DNA of 64,000 nucleotides from Cytophagaceae bacterium (GTDB lineage: Bacteria; Bacteroidota; Bacteroidia; Cytophagales; Spirosomataceae), in NCBI GenBank assembly GCA_027486845.1, contig JAIXOL010000039.1, positions 1 through 64,000 on the forward strand, in the 5' to 3' direction. The stretch's first letter is position 1. Each line of letters begins with the position of its first letter. Below the pieces are notes generated by a model that was given only the letters and a program-made list of their open reading frames with translations, was not told where the DNA came from and ran no database searches. Positions 43,045 to 51,496 of the stretch are shown here, piece after piece. A program made the position numbers and the translations under genes.

Positions 43045-43833
43045 TTGAAGAGAATGAAAGAATTAACAACTGAACAAATAGATAGCTTTATATACAATGG
43101 ATTTATCAAAATAGATAATGCATTTTCAACTGAAATTGCAGATGAGTGTCGAATTATATTGTGGAAGGAAATTCAATGTGATCCTAACAATGCTCAAAGT
43201 TGGACGCAACCAGTTGTTAGAATAGGAGAATTGGGACTTGAACCATTTAAGAAGGCAGCAAACACCAGTATACTACATAATGCTTTTGATCAGTTGGTTG
43301 GTAAAGGTAATTGGTTTCCAAAAGTAACCTTAGGTTCATTTCCAATACGCTTTCCATGCAAAGAACAGGCAAAGGATACAGGGTGGCACGTAGATGCTAG
43401 TTTTGCAGGTGAAGATGCCAGTAATTATTTTGAATGGCGAATAAATATTCAGTCTAAAGCTCGTGGATTATTAATGCTATTTTTGTTTTCGGATGTGACA
43501 GAGCAAGATGCCCCTACAGTAATCAAAGTAGGGTCTCATTTTGACGTTGCAAAAATTTTAGAACCCGAGGGTGAAAAAGGTCTTTCTTTTATGGAGTTGA
43601 CCCAACGTATAAATACAATTTCTACGAGAAAAATTAATGTTGCAATAGGTAAAGCAGGAACTGTTTATTTATGTCATCCTTTCATTGTTCACGCTGCACA
43701 AAACCACTATGGCACAAAACCAAAATTTATGGCACAGCCTTCATTGTTGACAAAAAAAAGCTTTGATATTGGCAAAATAGATACTGAACTTTGTCCAGTC
43801 GAAAAAGCAATAATGATAGGACTAAGAACCTAA
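43045..43833 (+). CDS. phytanoyl-CoA dioxygenase (PhyH)-family Fe(II)/2-oxoglutarate oxygenase
   Basis: 262 residues, no signal peptide. The metal-binding facial triad appears as H115-x-D117 (TGWHVDASF) and a distal His in I-V-H216-A-A-Q-N. N-terminal F-I-K-I-D-N-A-F-S is typical, as in PhyH-type enzymes that hydroxylate small substrates. The final part is P-S-L-L-T-K-K-S. It lies 48 bp after the FGGY kinase gene and may share its transcript, but the substrate is not known. The C-terminal third resembles PhyH proteins found singly in many bacteria. Confidence 0.78.
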   Translation: MKRMKELTTEQIDSFIYNGFIKIDNAFSTEIADECRIILWKEIQCDPNNAQSWTQPVVRIGELGLEPFKKAANTSILHNAFDQLVGKGNWFPKVTLGSFPIRFPCKEQAKDTGWHVDASFAGEDASNYFEWRINIQSKARGLLMLFLFSDVTEQDAPTVIKVGSHFDVAKILEPEGEKGLSFMELTQRINTISTRKINVAIGKAGTVYLCHPFIVHAAQNHYGTKPKFMAQPSLLTKKSFDIGKIDTELCPVEKAIMIGLRT

Positions 43834-44025
43834 AGGATTTACCAGTTTCATGGGTTTTGCGTCAGGCGGGCTGTAATGCAATATTTAGTCGGATGTTTTT
43901 CAAATGTACTTTAGAAATAATATTAGCTTTTGTAATTCGATTTTTCCACCAGAAAAAAAGTCCTATTTACAATTTGCATCTGTTTATACCTTCGCCATCG
44001 CAAAAACCAAAACCTGCCCGGATTA

Positions 44026-45228
44026 ATGACTAAAAATAAATCATCAAAAAAAATATACTTCCTATTAGGAAAAATATACGTCCTATTAGGTTTATTTCTC
44101 TTATGTATTCAAGGAAAGGCCCAAGTAATTTATGGAACAAAAAATTACACAGAATATCATGTTGGCAGATTGCCAATAATTATTTCTGTTCCACATGGAG
44201 GACTCGTGGCTCCTGTTGGTATTCCAGACAGAACTTGTAACAGTCCGACCATTGACCTCGATAGTAGAACAATTGAACTTGCAAAACAAATAGATACTGC
44301 TCTTTTCAAATTAACTGGATGCCACCCGCATTTAATTATTTGTAATTTAAGGAGAACCAAAGTTGATTGCAACCGAAACCTTGCAGATGGTGCTTGTGGA
44401 AATATTGAGGCAGAAAGTGCTTGGACAGATTTTCATGATTTTATTGATACGGCTCAAGTTATTGCTCAAAAACAGTATGCTGGTAAAGTCCTTTATATTG
44501 ATTTGCATGGTCACGGTAAACGACCATATCGCTTAGAACTAGGATATGGCTTATCAGGTGCAGCATATAATAGCACAGACAGCGAATTAAACACTGCATC
44601 CAATATTGCAACTAGTTCAATTAAGAACTTGGTAAATACGAATATTAGCGGCTCCACTCATGCTCAACTGCTACGTGGCCCCAATTCCTTGGGAACGTTA
44701 TTCGCTAACGCAGGTTTTCCTGCTGTTCCTAGCCAACAATCTCCAAATACAGGTGGTTTTCCTTATTTTAATGGAGGATACAATACATTTAATTATACAA
44801 GTATTGCTGCAGGAAATGCCGTAAATGGTTTGCAAATAGAATGTGATTCAACCGTAAGATTTGGTTATGCAAATCGTAAAAAATTTGCAGATGCTACTGC
44901 TCTCATTTTGGAGAAATATTTTTCCATTCATCAAAACTTTAATCTTCTGACGAATTGTGGTTTAACAACTGGCATAAAGGAGGATTTTACTTTAAACGGT
45001 AGCTCAATAAATATATTTCCAAATCCTGTTGCGGATTTGTTACAACTTTCAGAAGAGAATATTAATGGGAATTTTGAGATACAAATAATTAATGTTTTGG
45101 GTGAAGTTGTATTTAAAACACTTAATCAAAATAAATTAGATGTTTCTCGCATTTCGAGTGGACTTTATTTTGTTAAACTGATTGACGAAAAACAACGTTC
45201 TTGGACGGTAAAAATACTAAAACAATAA
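44026..45228 (+). CDS. secreted N-formylglutamate amidohydrolase-like protein with T9SS sorting tail
   Basis: 400 residues. Signal peptide 1-33 (ends GKAQ) contains a doubled 7-residue unit (KIYFLLG-KIYVLLG). The catalytic part (about 35-300) resembles N-formylglutamate amidohydrolases: I-I-I-S-V-P-H-G-G, N-L-R-R-T-K-V-D-C-N-R-N, Y-I-D-L-H-G-H-G (putative metal ligands). About 325-400 is a type IX sorting domain (I-N-I-F-P-N-P-V-A-D-L-L-Q-L then F-V-K-L-I-D-E-K). The product is exported by Por secretion to the cell surface. N-formylglutamate is not a likely surface substrate, so an amidase on other acylated peptides is possible. Confidence 0.82.
   Translation: MTKNKSSKKIYFLLGKIYVLLGLFLLCIQGKAQVIYGTKNYTEYHVGRLPIIISVPHGGLVAPVGIPDRTCNSPTIDLDSRTIELAKQIDTALFKLTGCHPHLIICNLRRTKVDCNRNLADGACGNIEAESAWTDFHDFIDTAQVIAQKQYAGKVLYIDLHGHGKRPYRLELGYGLSGAAYNSTDSELNTASNIATSSIKNLVNTNISGSTHAQLLRGPNSLGTLFANAGFPAVPSQQSPNTGGFPYFNGGYNTFNYTSIAAGNAVNGLQIECDSTVRFGYANRKKFADATALILEKYFSIHQNFNLLTNCGLTTGIKEDFTLNGSSINIFPNPVADLLQLSEENINGNFEIQIINVLGEVVFKTLNQNKLDVSRISSGLYFVKLIDEKQRSWTVKILKQ
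44049..44090 (+). repeat. 21-bp tandem duplication in a signal peptide
   Basis: Two adjacent 21-bp units with one mismatch (44049-44069 and 44070-44090) duplicate K-I-Y-x-L-L-G in the hydrophobic part of the T9SS cargo protein's signal peptide. Confidence 0.9.
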
Positions 45229-45480
45229 TTATAGTCCACGGTCAATAGTTGGCAGTCCGCCATAATATAAAAAACCTTTTAATCAATTAAATACAGACTT
45301 TATATTTGTCTTTTAAATACATATAGCTAAGGATTGATACAAAAATACCTGAGATATGAGACAATGGACAAAGTGCTAACTATCAATCAATTACATCATT
45401 TCAATTTGTCGATAAATATTGTCTCATTACTTACATAATAAATCACAATTAAAAATGTAGCTAACAAAAAAACCTTAAAT

Positions 45481-46845
45481 ATGAAAAGGAGAAAATTCTT
45501 AAACGATACAATAAAAGGTATGCCTTTGCTACTTTTTACACCTACATTTTCAGCAAGTTTTGGTAAAGATAATAATGATATAAATTCGAATGGTAAGTCA
45601 GTTGTGGTAATTGGTGGAGGTATTTCAGGACTTGCGGCTGCCAAGCAATTGAAACAAAAGGGGTTTAATGTCACGGTATTGGAATCACAAGAAAAAGTAG
45701 GTGGACGATTGCGAACAAACAGAAGTTTGGGAATAGCTTTTGATGAAGGTGCAAGTTGGATACATCGTCCAAATGGAAATCCCATCACAGGTTTGGCTTC
45801 AAAATCAGGGGCAAAAACTTTTTTGACATCTGATGAAAGTGTTAAAGTTTTTGATGTAAACGGGAAAAGCTATTCTGACAGCGTTTTAACAAAAGCTGAA
45901 AATCAATTTAACAATGCCTTGAATGCAGTAAGAAATGCTGGAACACTGAAACAGAGTTTTCAAACAGTATTCAACTCACTTTACCAATCAAAAGCCGATG
46001 ACAATCTTTGGAAATATATGCTTTCTGCATATTTAGAGTTTGATACTGGTGGTGATATTTCTAAACTTTCATCAAAATATTTTGATGATGACGAAGAATT
46101 TAATGGCGAAGACTTAATTATTACAAATGGTTATGATAAAGTAACAGACTTTTTAGCACAAGATTTAGATATTAGGCTAAATACACGAGTGACAAGCATT
46201 AATTATTCCAATAAAAAAGTAAGCGTTGAAGCTGATGATACTATCATAGTAGCCGATTATGTTATTGTTTCGGTTCCGTTAGGAGTTTTGAAAAATAATA
46301 CAATTAACTTTATACCTGCTATTCCTACCAATAAAACCAATGCAATAAAAAAAATAAATATTGGTAATATAAATAAATTTTTGATGGTTTGGGAAAGACC
46401 ATTTTGGGAAACCAACCTGCAATATATTGGTTACACATCTGATACCAAAGGTAAATATAACTATTTTCTTAATATGAGGAAATTTACGCCTTCAAATGCT
46501 TTAATGACTTTTGCTTTTGGCGACTACGCCACAATAACAGAAAGTATGACTGAAAACGAAATTATCAATGACATTATGTTAAATTTAAAGAGTATCTATG
46601 GTAATAGAATTCCAAATCCTACTGACTTTTTAAGAACCAAATGGGGGCAAAATATAAACTCGTTTGGTGCTTATTCTTACCCAACAAATGGGTCAACATC
46701 TGCTGATTTTGATATACTGGCAAATGAAATAAATAATAAAGTTTTTTTTGCAGGTGAGCATACGGAGAGAGAATATCGTGGAACAGTTCATGGAGCATAT
46801 TTAAGCGGAATACGTGAAGCAGACAAAATCATAGATTTATTATAA
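45481..46845 (+). CDS. FAD-dependent amine oxidase family protein (Tat-type leader)
   Basis: 454 residues. The N-terminus M-K-R-R-K-F-L-N-D-T and a hydrophobic stretch (15-25) suggest a Tat signal, consistent with export of a folded flavoprotein. The FAD Rossmann motif V-V-V-I-G-G-G-I-S-G-L-A-A-A follows at about 40-53, with G-G-R-L-R-T and D-E-G-A-S-W-I-H. The C-terminal F-F-A-G-E-H-T-E, G-T-V-H-G-A-Y-L-S-G-I-R-E-A is the second FAD signature of monoamine oxidases. The substrate could be an amine or polyamine. A TATATTTG box lies at 45301-45308, but no matching -33 TTG is evident. Confidence 0.9.
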   Translation: MKRRKFLNDTIKGMPLLLFTPTFSASFGKDNNDINSNGKSVVVIGGGISGLAAAKQLKQKGFNVTVLESQEKVGGRLRTNRSLGIAFDEGASWIHRPNGNPITGLASKSGAKTFLTSDESVKVFDVNGKSYSDSVLTKAENQFNNALNAVRNAGTLKQSFQTVFNSLYQSKADDNLWKYMLSAYLEFDTGGDISKLSSKYFDDDEEFNGEDLIITNGYDKVTDFLAQDLDIRLNTRVTSINYSNKKVSVEADDTIIVADYVIVSVPLGVLKNNTINFIPAIPTNKTNAIKKINIGNINKFLMVWERPFWETNLQYIGYTSDTKGKYNYFLNMRKFTPSNALMTFAFGDYATITESMTENEIINDIMLNLKSIYGNRIPNPTDFLRTKWGQNINSFGAYSYPTNGSTSADFDILANEINNKVFFAGEHTEREYRGTVHGAYLSGIREADKIIDLL

Positions 46846-47167
46846 ACCCAAAAAAGAGGTATTTAAAAAGGTTTTTGTAAAAAAAGTGAGTTCAATTCTA
46901 TTTTTAAAATTGATGATTTTACTACAAATTTGTAATAAGTAAGCCAATTATAAGGGTAATTACTCCGATTCAGCTAGTGCAATTATTAGCATTGACTCAC
47001 CGAAGAATTGATAAACAAATGCTTTATTAATAGCTTGGTTTAACAATTAATGAAAGCATAGCGTTAATCGATATGAGTTATCTAAGAAATATTACTTTTT
47101 TTATGTAAAATTGTAGAAATAGATTGTTTTTGAGTAAATTTGCTTCACATAAACCTATTGCCACTTA
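46846..47167. other. 322-bp intergenic region before the desaturase gene
   Basis: No coding frame. An inverted repeat (ATGCTTTATTAAT at 47019-47031, ATTAATGAAAGCAT at 47046-47059, one bulge) is the only structure besides the promoter at 47111-47142. Confidence 0.5.
47111..47142 (+). promoter_or_regulatory. Bacteroidota housekeeping promoter of the desaturase gene
   Basis: TTG at 47111-47113 and TAAATTTG at 47135-47142, 21 bp apart, with the ATG 25 bp after the box. A good fit to the phylum's consensus. Confidence 0.6.
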
Positions 47168-48265
47168 ATGAAACCCGCCAAATACGCTAAAGTAAAGTTT
47201 CTTAATAAAGATAAATCTTTGTTTTTTTCAGTACTCCGTGAAAACATTGACTCTTATTTTGAAACAAATTCAATTGAGAAAACAGGAGGCTCAAAATTGC
47301 TTTTTAAAGCATTCATTTTAATAAGCCTTTATTTGATTCCTTTCGCTTTAATTCTTACAGGAAATTTTACACCTTTACAAATGTTGTTTTTGACGGTCGT
47401 TATGGGTTTGGGAGTGGCTGGTGTAGGAATGTCGGTTATGCATGATGCCATTCATGGGTCGTTTTCATCTTCTTCAAAACTCAATAAATTCTTCGGAGCT
47501 TCGATATATCTTTTAGGTGGCAATGTATATAATTGGGATGTTCAACATAATAAGCTACACCATACTTATACTAATCTCCACGATATTGACGAAGATATTA
47601 CTGGTAAATTTATGTTGCGTCTTTCTAGTGGCGACAAATTAAAGCCTGTGCATCGTTTTCAGCACGTTTATGCTTTTTTCTTGTATAGTTTAATGACAAT
47701 TTCGTTTTTTTGGAAAGATTTTAAAGAGATTGGATTATACAACAAAATGGCCGAAACTGGCTTAGTAAAACGTTTTCCGAAGAAAGAATTAGTTACCTTG
47801 ATATTCAGCAAAATTGGTTATATTCTATTCATTTGTGTTCTGCCGATGGTGTTAATTGACATTACCTTTGGACAATGGTTTGCTGGTTTTATGGCTATGC
47901 ACTGTACGGCAGGAATTATTTTAAGTACAGTTTTCCAATTAGCTCACGTAGTAGAGGGTGCTACTCAACCAACGGTTGATGATAAAGGAAATATCGAAAA
48001 CGCCTGGGCGATTCATCAACTTAATACAACTGCTAATTTTGCAGGAAATAATAAAATTTTATCTTGGTATATTGGAGGCCTTGATTATCAAGTAGAGCAT
48101 CATTTATTTCCAAATATTTCGCACATTCATTATCCTGCTATTGCTTCAATCGTAAAGAATACAGCCGAAGATTTTGGAATAGTTTATAATAATAAACAAT
48201 CCTTCATAAAAGGTTTACGTTCGCATATCAGAATGCTACATAATTTAGGGCATGGAGTAATTTAG
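47168..48265 (+). CDS. fatty acid desaturase (acyl-CoA/linoleoyl-type)
   Basis: 365 residues with four or more transmembrane helices. The three His boxes are visible: M-H-D-A-I-H-G-S (about 100), H-N-K-L-H-H-T (about 137) and Y-Q-V-E-H-H-L-F-P-N-I-S-H (about 315). They bind the di-iron centre that inserts double bonds into membrane acyl chains. No cytochrome b5 domain is fused. It is probably involved in membrane fluidity or polyunsaturate formation. The gene is a single unit with a recognisable promoter. Confidence 0.92.
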   Translation: MKPAKYAKVKFLNKDKSLFFSVLRENIDSYFETNSIEKTGGSKLLFKAFILISLYLIPFALILTGNFTPLQMLFLTVVMGLGVAGVGMSVMHDAIHGSFSSSSKLNKFFGASIYLLGGNVYNWDVQHNKLHHTYTNLHDIDEDITGKFMLRLSSGDKLKPVHRFQHVYAFFLYSLMTISFFWKDFKEIGLYNKMAETGLVKRFPKKELVTLIFSKIGYILFICVLPMVLIDITFGQWFAGFMAMHCTAGIILSTVFQLAHVVEGATQPTVDDKGNIENAWAIHQLNTTANFAGNNKILSWYIGGLDYQVEHHLFPNISHIHYPAIASIVKNTAEDFGIVYNNKQSFIKGLRSHIRMLHNLGHGVI

Positions 48266-48489
48266 TGAAAATGGCAAGGAAAGTTTGATAAAATTTATTC
48301 AGAAAATATTACTAATTTCTGCAGACAAAGCATATCTAACGCCCAAATTTGCATAGAAATATGATTTCCTTTTGGTCTGTAATTAACTGATAATAAGAGG
48401 CTTATCTGAAATTAAACCTCGAATATGCACAAATTTGGCATATATCGGGGTTTTTCGTATTTTTAGTCTACCAATACAATAAAATACAG

Positions 48490-48795
48490 ATGCCATATAT
48501 GCTATTCGATCTGAATTCTCCAAATCTCATCAAATTGGGCGTCCGTACTTATTCAAGAATAAGACACAAATTGGAGCAATTTATCAAACCATTGATTGGG
48601 AAATTTGAAAAAACTCTTAACAGCAAAAAAGTTATGTCAAGAGTCCCATCATTGCTACCATCTCAACGTTATTTTGGACTAATGTTTCTGAAAGATTATA
48701 CCAAATTAAGTGATGAAAAACTACTAGAACGTTTCAATACTGACTGGACAATGCAACTGTGCGGTCGAACCGTTGTTTTGTGGAGTCTTACTTAG
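48490..48795 (+). pseudogene. truncated IS5/IS1182-type transposase (N-terminal fragment)
   Basis: About 101 codons. P-S-L-L-P-S-Q-R-Y-F-G-L-M-F-L-K-D-Y-T-K-L-S-D-E-K-L and R-F-N-T-D-W-T-M-Q-L are typical of the InsH/DUF772 N-terminal domain of IS5- or IS1182-like transposases. The catalytic DDE part is missing: the frame ends soon after 'C-G-R-T' with a stop at 48793. Directly after it comes GGCTTGCTGAAAAAGTCC, resembling the terminal repeat of such elements, so most of the gene was deleted. I could not find the matching opposite end. This is a remnant. Confidence 0.75.
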
Positions 48796-49300
48796 GGCTT
48801 GCTGAAAAAGTCCTTCTTTAAAACATTGGTTTTGAGAATTATTTTTTGTGTTTTTTACCTTATTGATAATGAGTAAGTTATATTTTAAAAAAACATTCTT
48901 TTTGATATAACGGCAAGAAATTAATCAAGTCAAATTCAACAGAAATTAATATTAAGTGCAAGGAAAATAAAGAAATGTTTAAAATCTTGCATTTATGTAC
49001 AGAAAAATTATTGTAATTTGTTGATAATTAATCACTTATACATTTTTAGCAAACTCTAAATATTGAAAAACGTATTAAATTCCTTTTTCAAACCCAAAAG
49101 CAAAAATCAATATGTTCAAAAAGTAGAAAAATCAAAGCGGAAGGTATAGTTTACAAATAAATTGTATTTTTTAAGAAATTATTTCATTTGAAATAGGAAA
49201 AACACTCCAAAAACGAAGTGGTTTTTCTATTTGGTAAAATATATATGGTAATTTTCAAGGGAAGAGCAATTCCCCAATAAACTAGCAACCAATTCCCCAA
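48796..49300. other. 505-bp non-coding stretch with IS end and hairpin
   Basis: Begins with a transposon-end-like sequence (GGCTTGCTGAAAAAGTCC at about 48796). At 49011-49050 TTGTTGATAATTAATCACTTAT weakly resembles the dispersed element of 1564-1620. A hairpin with A/T-run flanks (GAAAAACACT, then AGTGGTTTTTC) at 49196-49227 may end transcription of the minus-strand pxpB operon. No coding frame was seen. Confidence 0.5.
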
Positions 49301-49975
49301 TTATGAGGTTATAAATTTCACCAAATCACCTGCTTTTAAAAGGGTAATTTCAGTGGCATTAGGTGTATAAAGTTTCAATTCGGTTCTACCAATTAATTGC
49401 CATCCCCCTGGACTTTCCGAAGGATAAATACCTGTTTGATTTCCTGCAATCCCAACGCTTCCTGCAAGTACTTTCGTGCGTGGTGTTGCCTTACGTGGTG
49501 TAGCAATTAGAGAATTCAAACCTCCCATATAAGCAAAGCCTGGTAAAAATCCCATCATATAGACTCTATATATTGGGCTTGAATGTAATTCTATTACTTT
49601 TGCTTCGCTAATCTGATGATAATCAGCTACATAAGCTAAATCTTCTCCATTATAAATTACAGGAATTTCTATAATTCTTTTTTCATAATTTTCTTTTTTG
49701 TCGATATTATCATAACTTTTTAACAAGAAATCTTCAACAAAAGCATAAGCAGATTTGTAAGAAGTGTAATTTATTCTGACACTAAAAACATCATAAAAAA
49801 TTGACAATGAAGCATACGCAGGCATTGCTTCTTTCATGCCTATAAAAGTGTTTTTTATGCAGTATTGGTATAATTGCATAACAATGTCATTGATATTTTC
49901 ATCAATGACATTGCCAAAATCAATCGTAATAGCCGAATCGTTCAATGGGAAAATTTTGTATTGATTACTTGCCAT
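49301..49975 (-). CDS. pxpB: 5-oxoprolinase subunit PxpB / KipI family protein
   Basis: About 224 residues from the ATG at 49973-49975; an upstream in-frame ATG at 50044 lies within the peptidase gene. Family motifs: F-P-L-N-D-S-A-I-T-I-D-F-G near the start, then G-F-L-P-G-F-A-Y-M-G-G-L, P-R-K-A-T-P-R, V-L-A-G-S-V-G-I-A-G-N-Q-T-G-I-Y-P and S-P-G-G-W-Q-L-I-G-R-T. In other bacteria PxpB acts with PxpC and PxpA to open 5-oxoproline to glutamate with ATP; neither is beside it. The start overlaps the M28 peptidase stop by 11 bp, indicating coupling. An alternative is a KipI-type regulator of a kinase. Confidence 0.87.
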   Translation of the reverse strand: MASNQYKIFPLNDSAITIDFGNVIDENINDIVMQLYQYCIKNTFIGMKEAMPAYASLSIFYDVFSVRINYTSYKSAYAFVEDFLLKSYDNIDKKENYEKRIIEIPVIYNGEDLAYVADYHQISEAKVIELHSSPIYRVYMMGFLPGFAYMGGLNSLIATPRKATPRTKVLAGSVGIAGNQTGIYPSESPGGWQLIGRTELKLYTPNATEITLLKAGDLVKFITS

Positions 49976-51461
49976 ATAACTCATTAAACGCTTTTTCGTA
50001 TTTATCGCCAGCTTTCCATTTTGGAGCAGTAGGGCGGTCGGCAATTAAACGAGCTGAGTAAATATATGCTTGACAAAATTTTAGTAAATAATTATAATTT
50101 ACTGATTCCGGGCTATCTGATACTTGGTGATAAAATTTATTAATTTCTGCATCAAATGCAGTAAAACCTGGAGCAAAATCGGGAGAAGGAATACCTTTTG
50201 CCGCCAAATTTACATTATCTGAGCGGTCGAAAAGATTTTGTTCAGGAGCTGGATCAGAAATTGCCGTAAGACCATAAGCCTTAGCTCCTGCCTCGATTTG
50301 TGATTGAGCGTCAGTGCGTTCAAGACCTATAACGGTTACTTTGGTAGTATCGTTATAGCCTGCACCATCGCAATCGAGGCTGTAAACACATTGTTTCAAT
50401 GGCACGAGTGGATGCTCAGCATAATATTTACTTCCCAATAGTCCTATTTCTTCGCCTGTATAAGCAATGAATAAAATCGAACGCTTCGTTGGTTTTTGTG
50501 TGAATGCTTTTACTGCCGAAAGAATAGCCGTTGTCCCAAAAGCATTGTCTCTTGCTCCATTAAAAATCGTATCGCTTTCAGTTACTCGGCCTCCTTTTTT
50601 ACCAGTACCAACATGGTCAAAGTGAGCAGTTAGTACAACGTATTCGTTTTTCAGAACAGGGTCAGAACCTTCCAAAACTCCTAAAACATTGTAAGACATT
50701 ACTGTCTTTTTCGATACTTCGCTTACATTCAAACTAAGGGTTGAAAGCGTTTCTTTGGCAAACTTTTTAATGTGAACATTGCTCACCCAAATATGCGGAA
50801 TGAGGTCTGAATTTGAAGCATTCGCAGGTGCTAAATTGAGTTTTTCACCACCCATATAATTCGTAATAGCTGCCCATGGGTATTTCAAATTATATAGCTG
50901 GATGAATGCAGCAGCACCATTTTTGGCTGCAAAATCAACTTTTTTTGATGACCCTCTAAGGTTTTCGTTCGGGTCGTCGCTGTTCGGAATACCAAATTGT
51001 GCAATTACTATTTTTCCTTTTACGTCAATACCTTTATAATCATCTTGTTTTTCATCGACCCAACCATAGCCTACAAAAACAACCGGGACATTTTCGAGTT
51101 TGGTGGCTTTTCCGCTCAGCATAATAAAATCTTTTGTCCATTTTAATGAATCTGTTCCTACTAAAACCTCACCTTTTTTGGTTGGTTTTACCAATTCAAA
51201 AGGTACTGGTTGTAAATAATCCTTTTGACCATTTGGAGTTTTTAGACCTTGTAAACGGAAATTTTCAGCAACGTATCGAGCTGCTACATTATTGGTAATT
51301 TCGCCAGTTCGACGTCCCAGCATTTCATCCGATGCTATGAAGCGAATATGGGCTTCGATTTCATTTTTTGATAATTTGTATTCGGGCAATTTCTTAATAT
51401 TTTGTGCATTTGCTCCAACGATGAAGAAAGTTAGGAGTAGTAATAGATGTTTGGTTTTCAT
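49965..51461 (-). CDS. M28 family metallopeptidase (aminopeptidase-like), secreted
   Basis: About 498 residues from the ATG at 51459-51461, giving a signal peptide (LLLLLTFFIVGANAQ). A PA-type insert (about 120-230) precedes the M28 catalytic part. Zinc-binding residues are in V-L-T-A-H-F-D-H-V-G, F-N-G-A-R-D-N-A-F-G-T, A-Y-T-G-E-E-I-G-L-L-G-S and S-L-D-C-D-G-A-G-Y. The family removes N-terminal amino acids from peptides; some Bacteroidota members act as glutaminyl cyclases, but those are shorter. Its stop overlaps pxpB, and it lies 35 bp after the DUF255 gene, so the three probably form an operon. Confidence 0.88.
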   Translation of the reverse strand: MKTKHLLLLLTFFIVGANAQNIKKLPEYKLSKNEIEAHIRFIASDEMLGRRTGEITNNVAARYVAENFRLQGLKTPNGQKDYLQPVPFELVKPTKKGEVLVGTDSLKWTKDFIMLSGKATKLENVPVVFVGYGWVDEKQDDYKGIDVKGKIVIAQFGIPNSDDPNENLRGSSKKVDFAAKNGAAAFIQLYNLKYPWAAITNYMGGEKLNLAPANASNSDLIPHIWVSNVHIKKFAKETLSTLSLNVSEVSKKTVMSYNVLGVLEGSDPVLKNEYVVLTAHFDHVGTGKKGGRVTESDTIFNGARDNAFGTTAILSAVKAFTQKPTKRSILFIAYTGEEIGLLGSKYYAEHPLVPLKQCVYSLDCDGAGYNDTTKVTVIGLERTDAQSQIEAGAKAYGLTAISDPAPEQNLFDRSDNVNLAAKGIPSPDFAPGFTAFDAEINKFYHQVSDSPESVNYNYLLKFCQAYIYSARLIADRPTAPKWKAGDKYEKAFNELYGK

Positions 51462-51496
51462 TTTGTTTTTGATTAAAAATTTAAAATTAGACAAAG

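Noticed and set aside
43791-44033. An 80-codon plus-strand frame overlapping the PhyH gene end
   Set aside because: Its first 43 bp overlap the PhyH gene in another frame, and the rest has no recognisable domain; likely a shadow plus chance extension.
45396-45788. A 130-codon minus-strand frame opposite the amine oxidase start
   Set aside because: It is antisense to the FAD-binding region of a clear gene and shows no domain.
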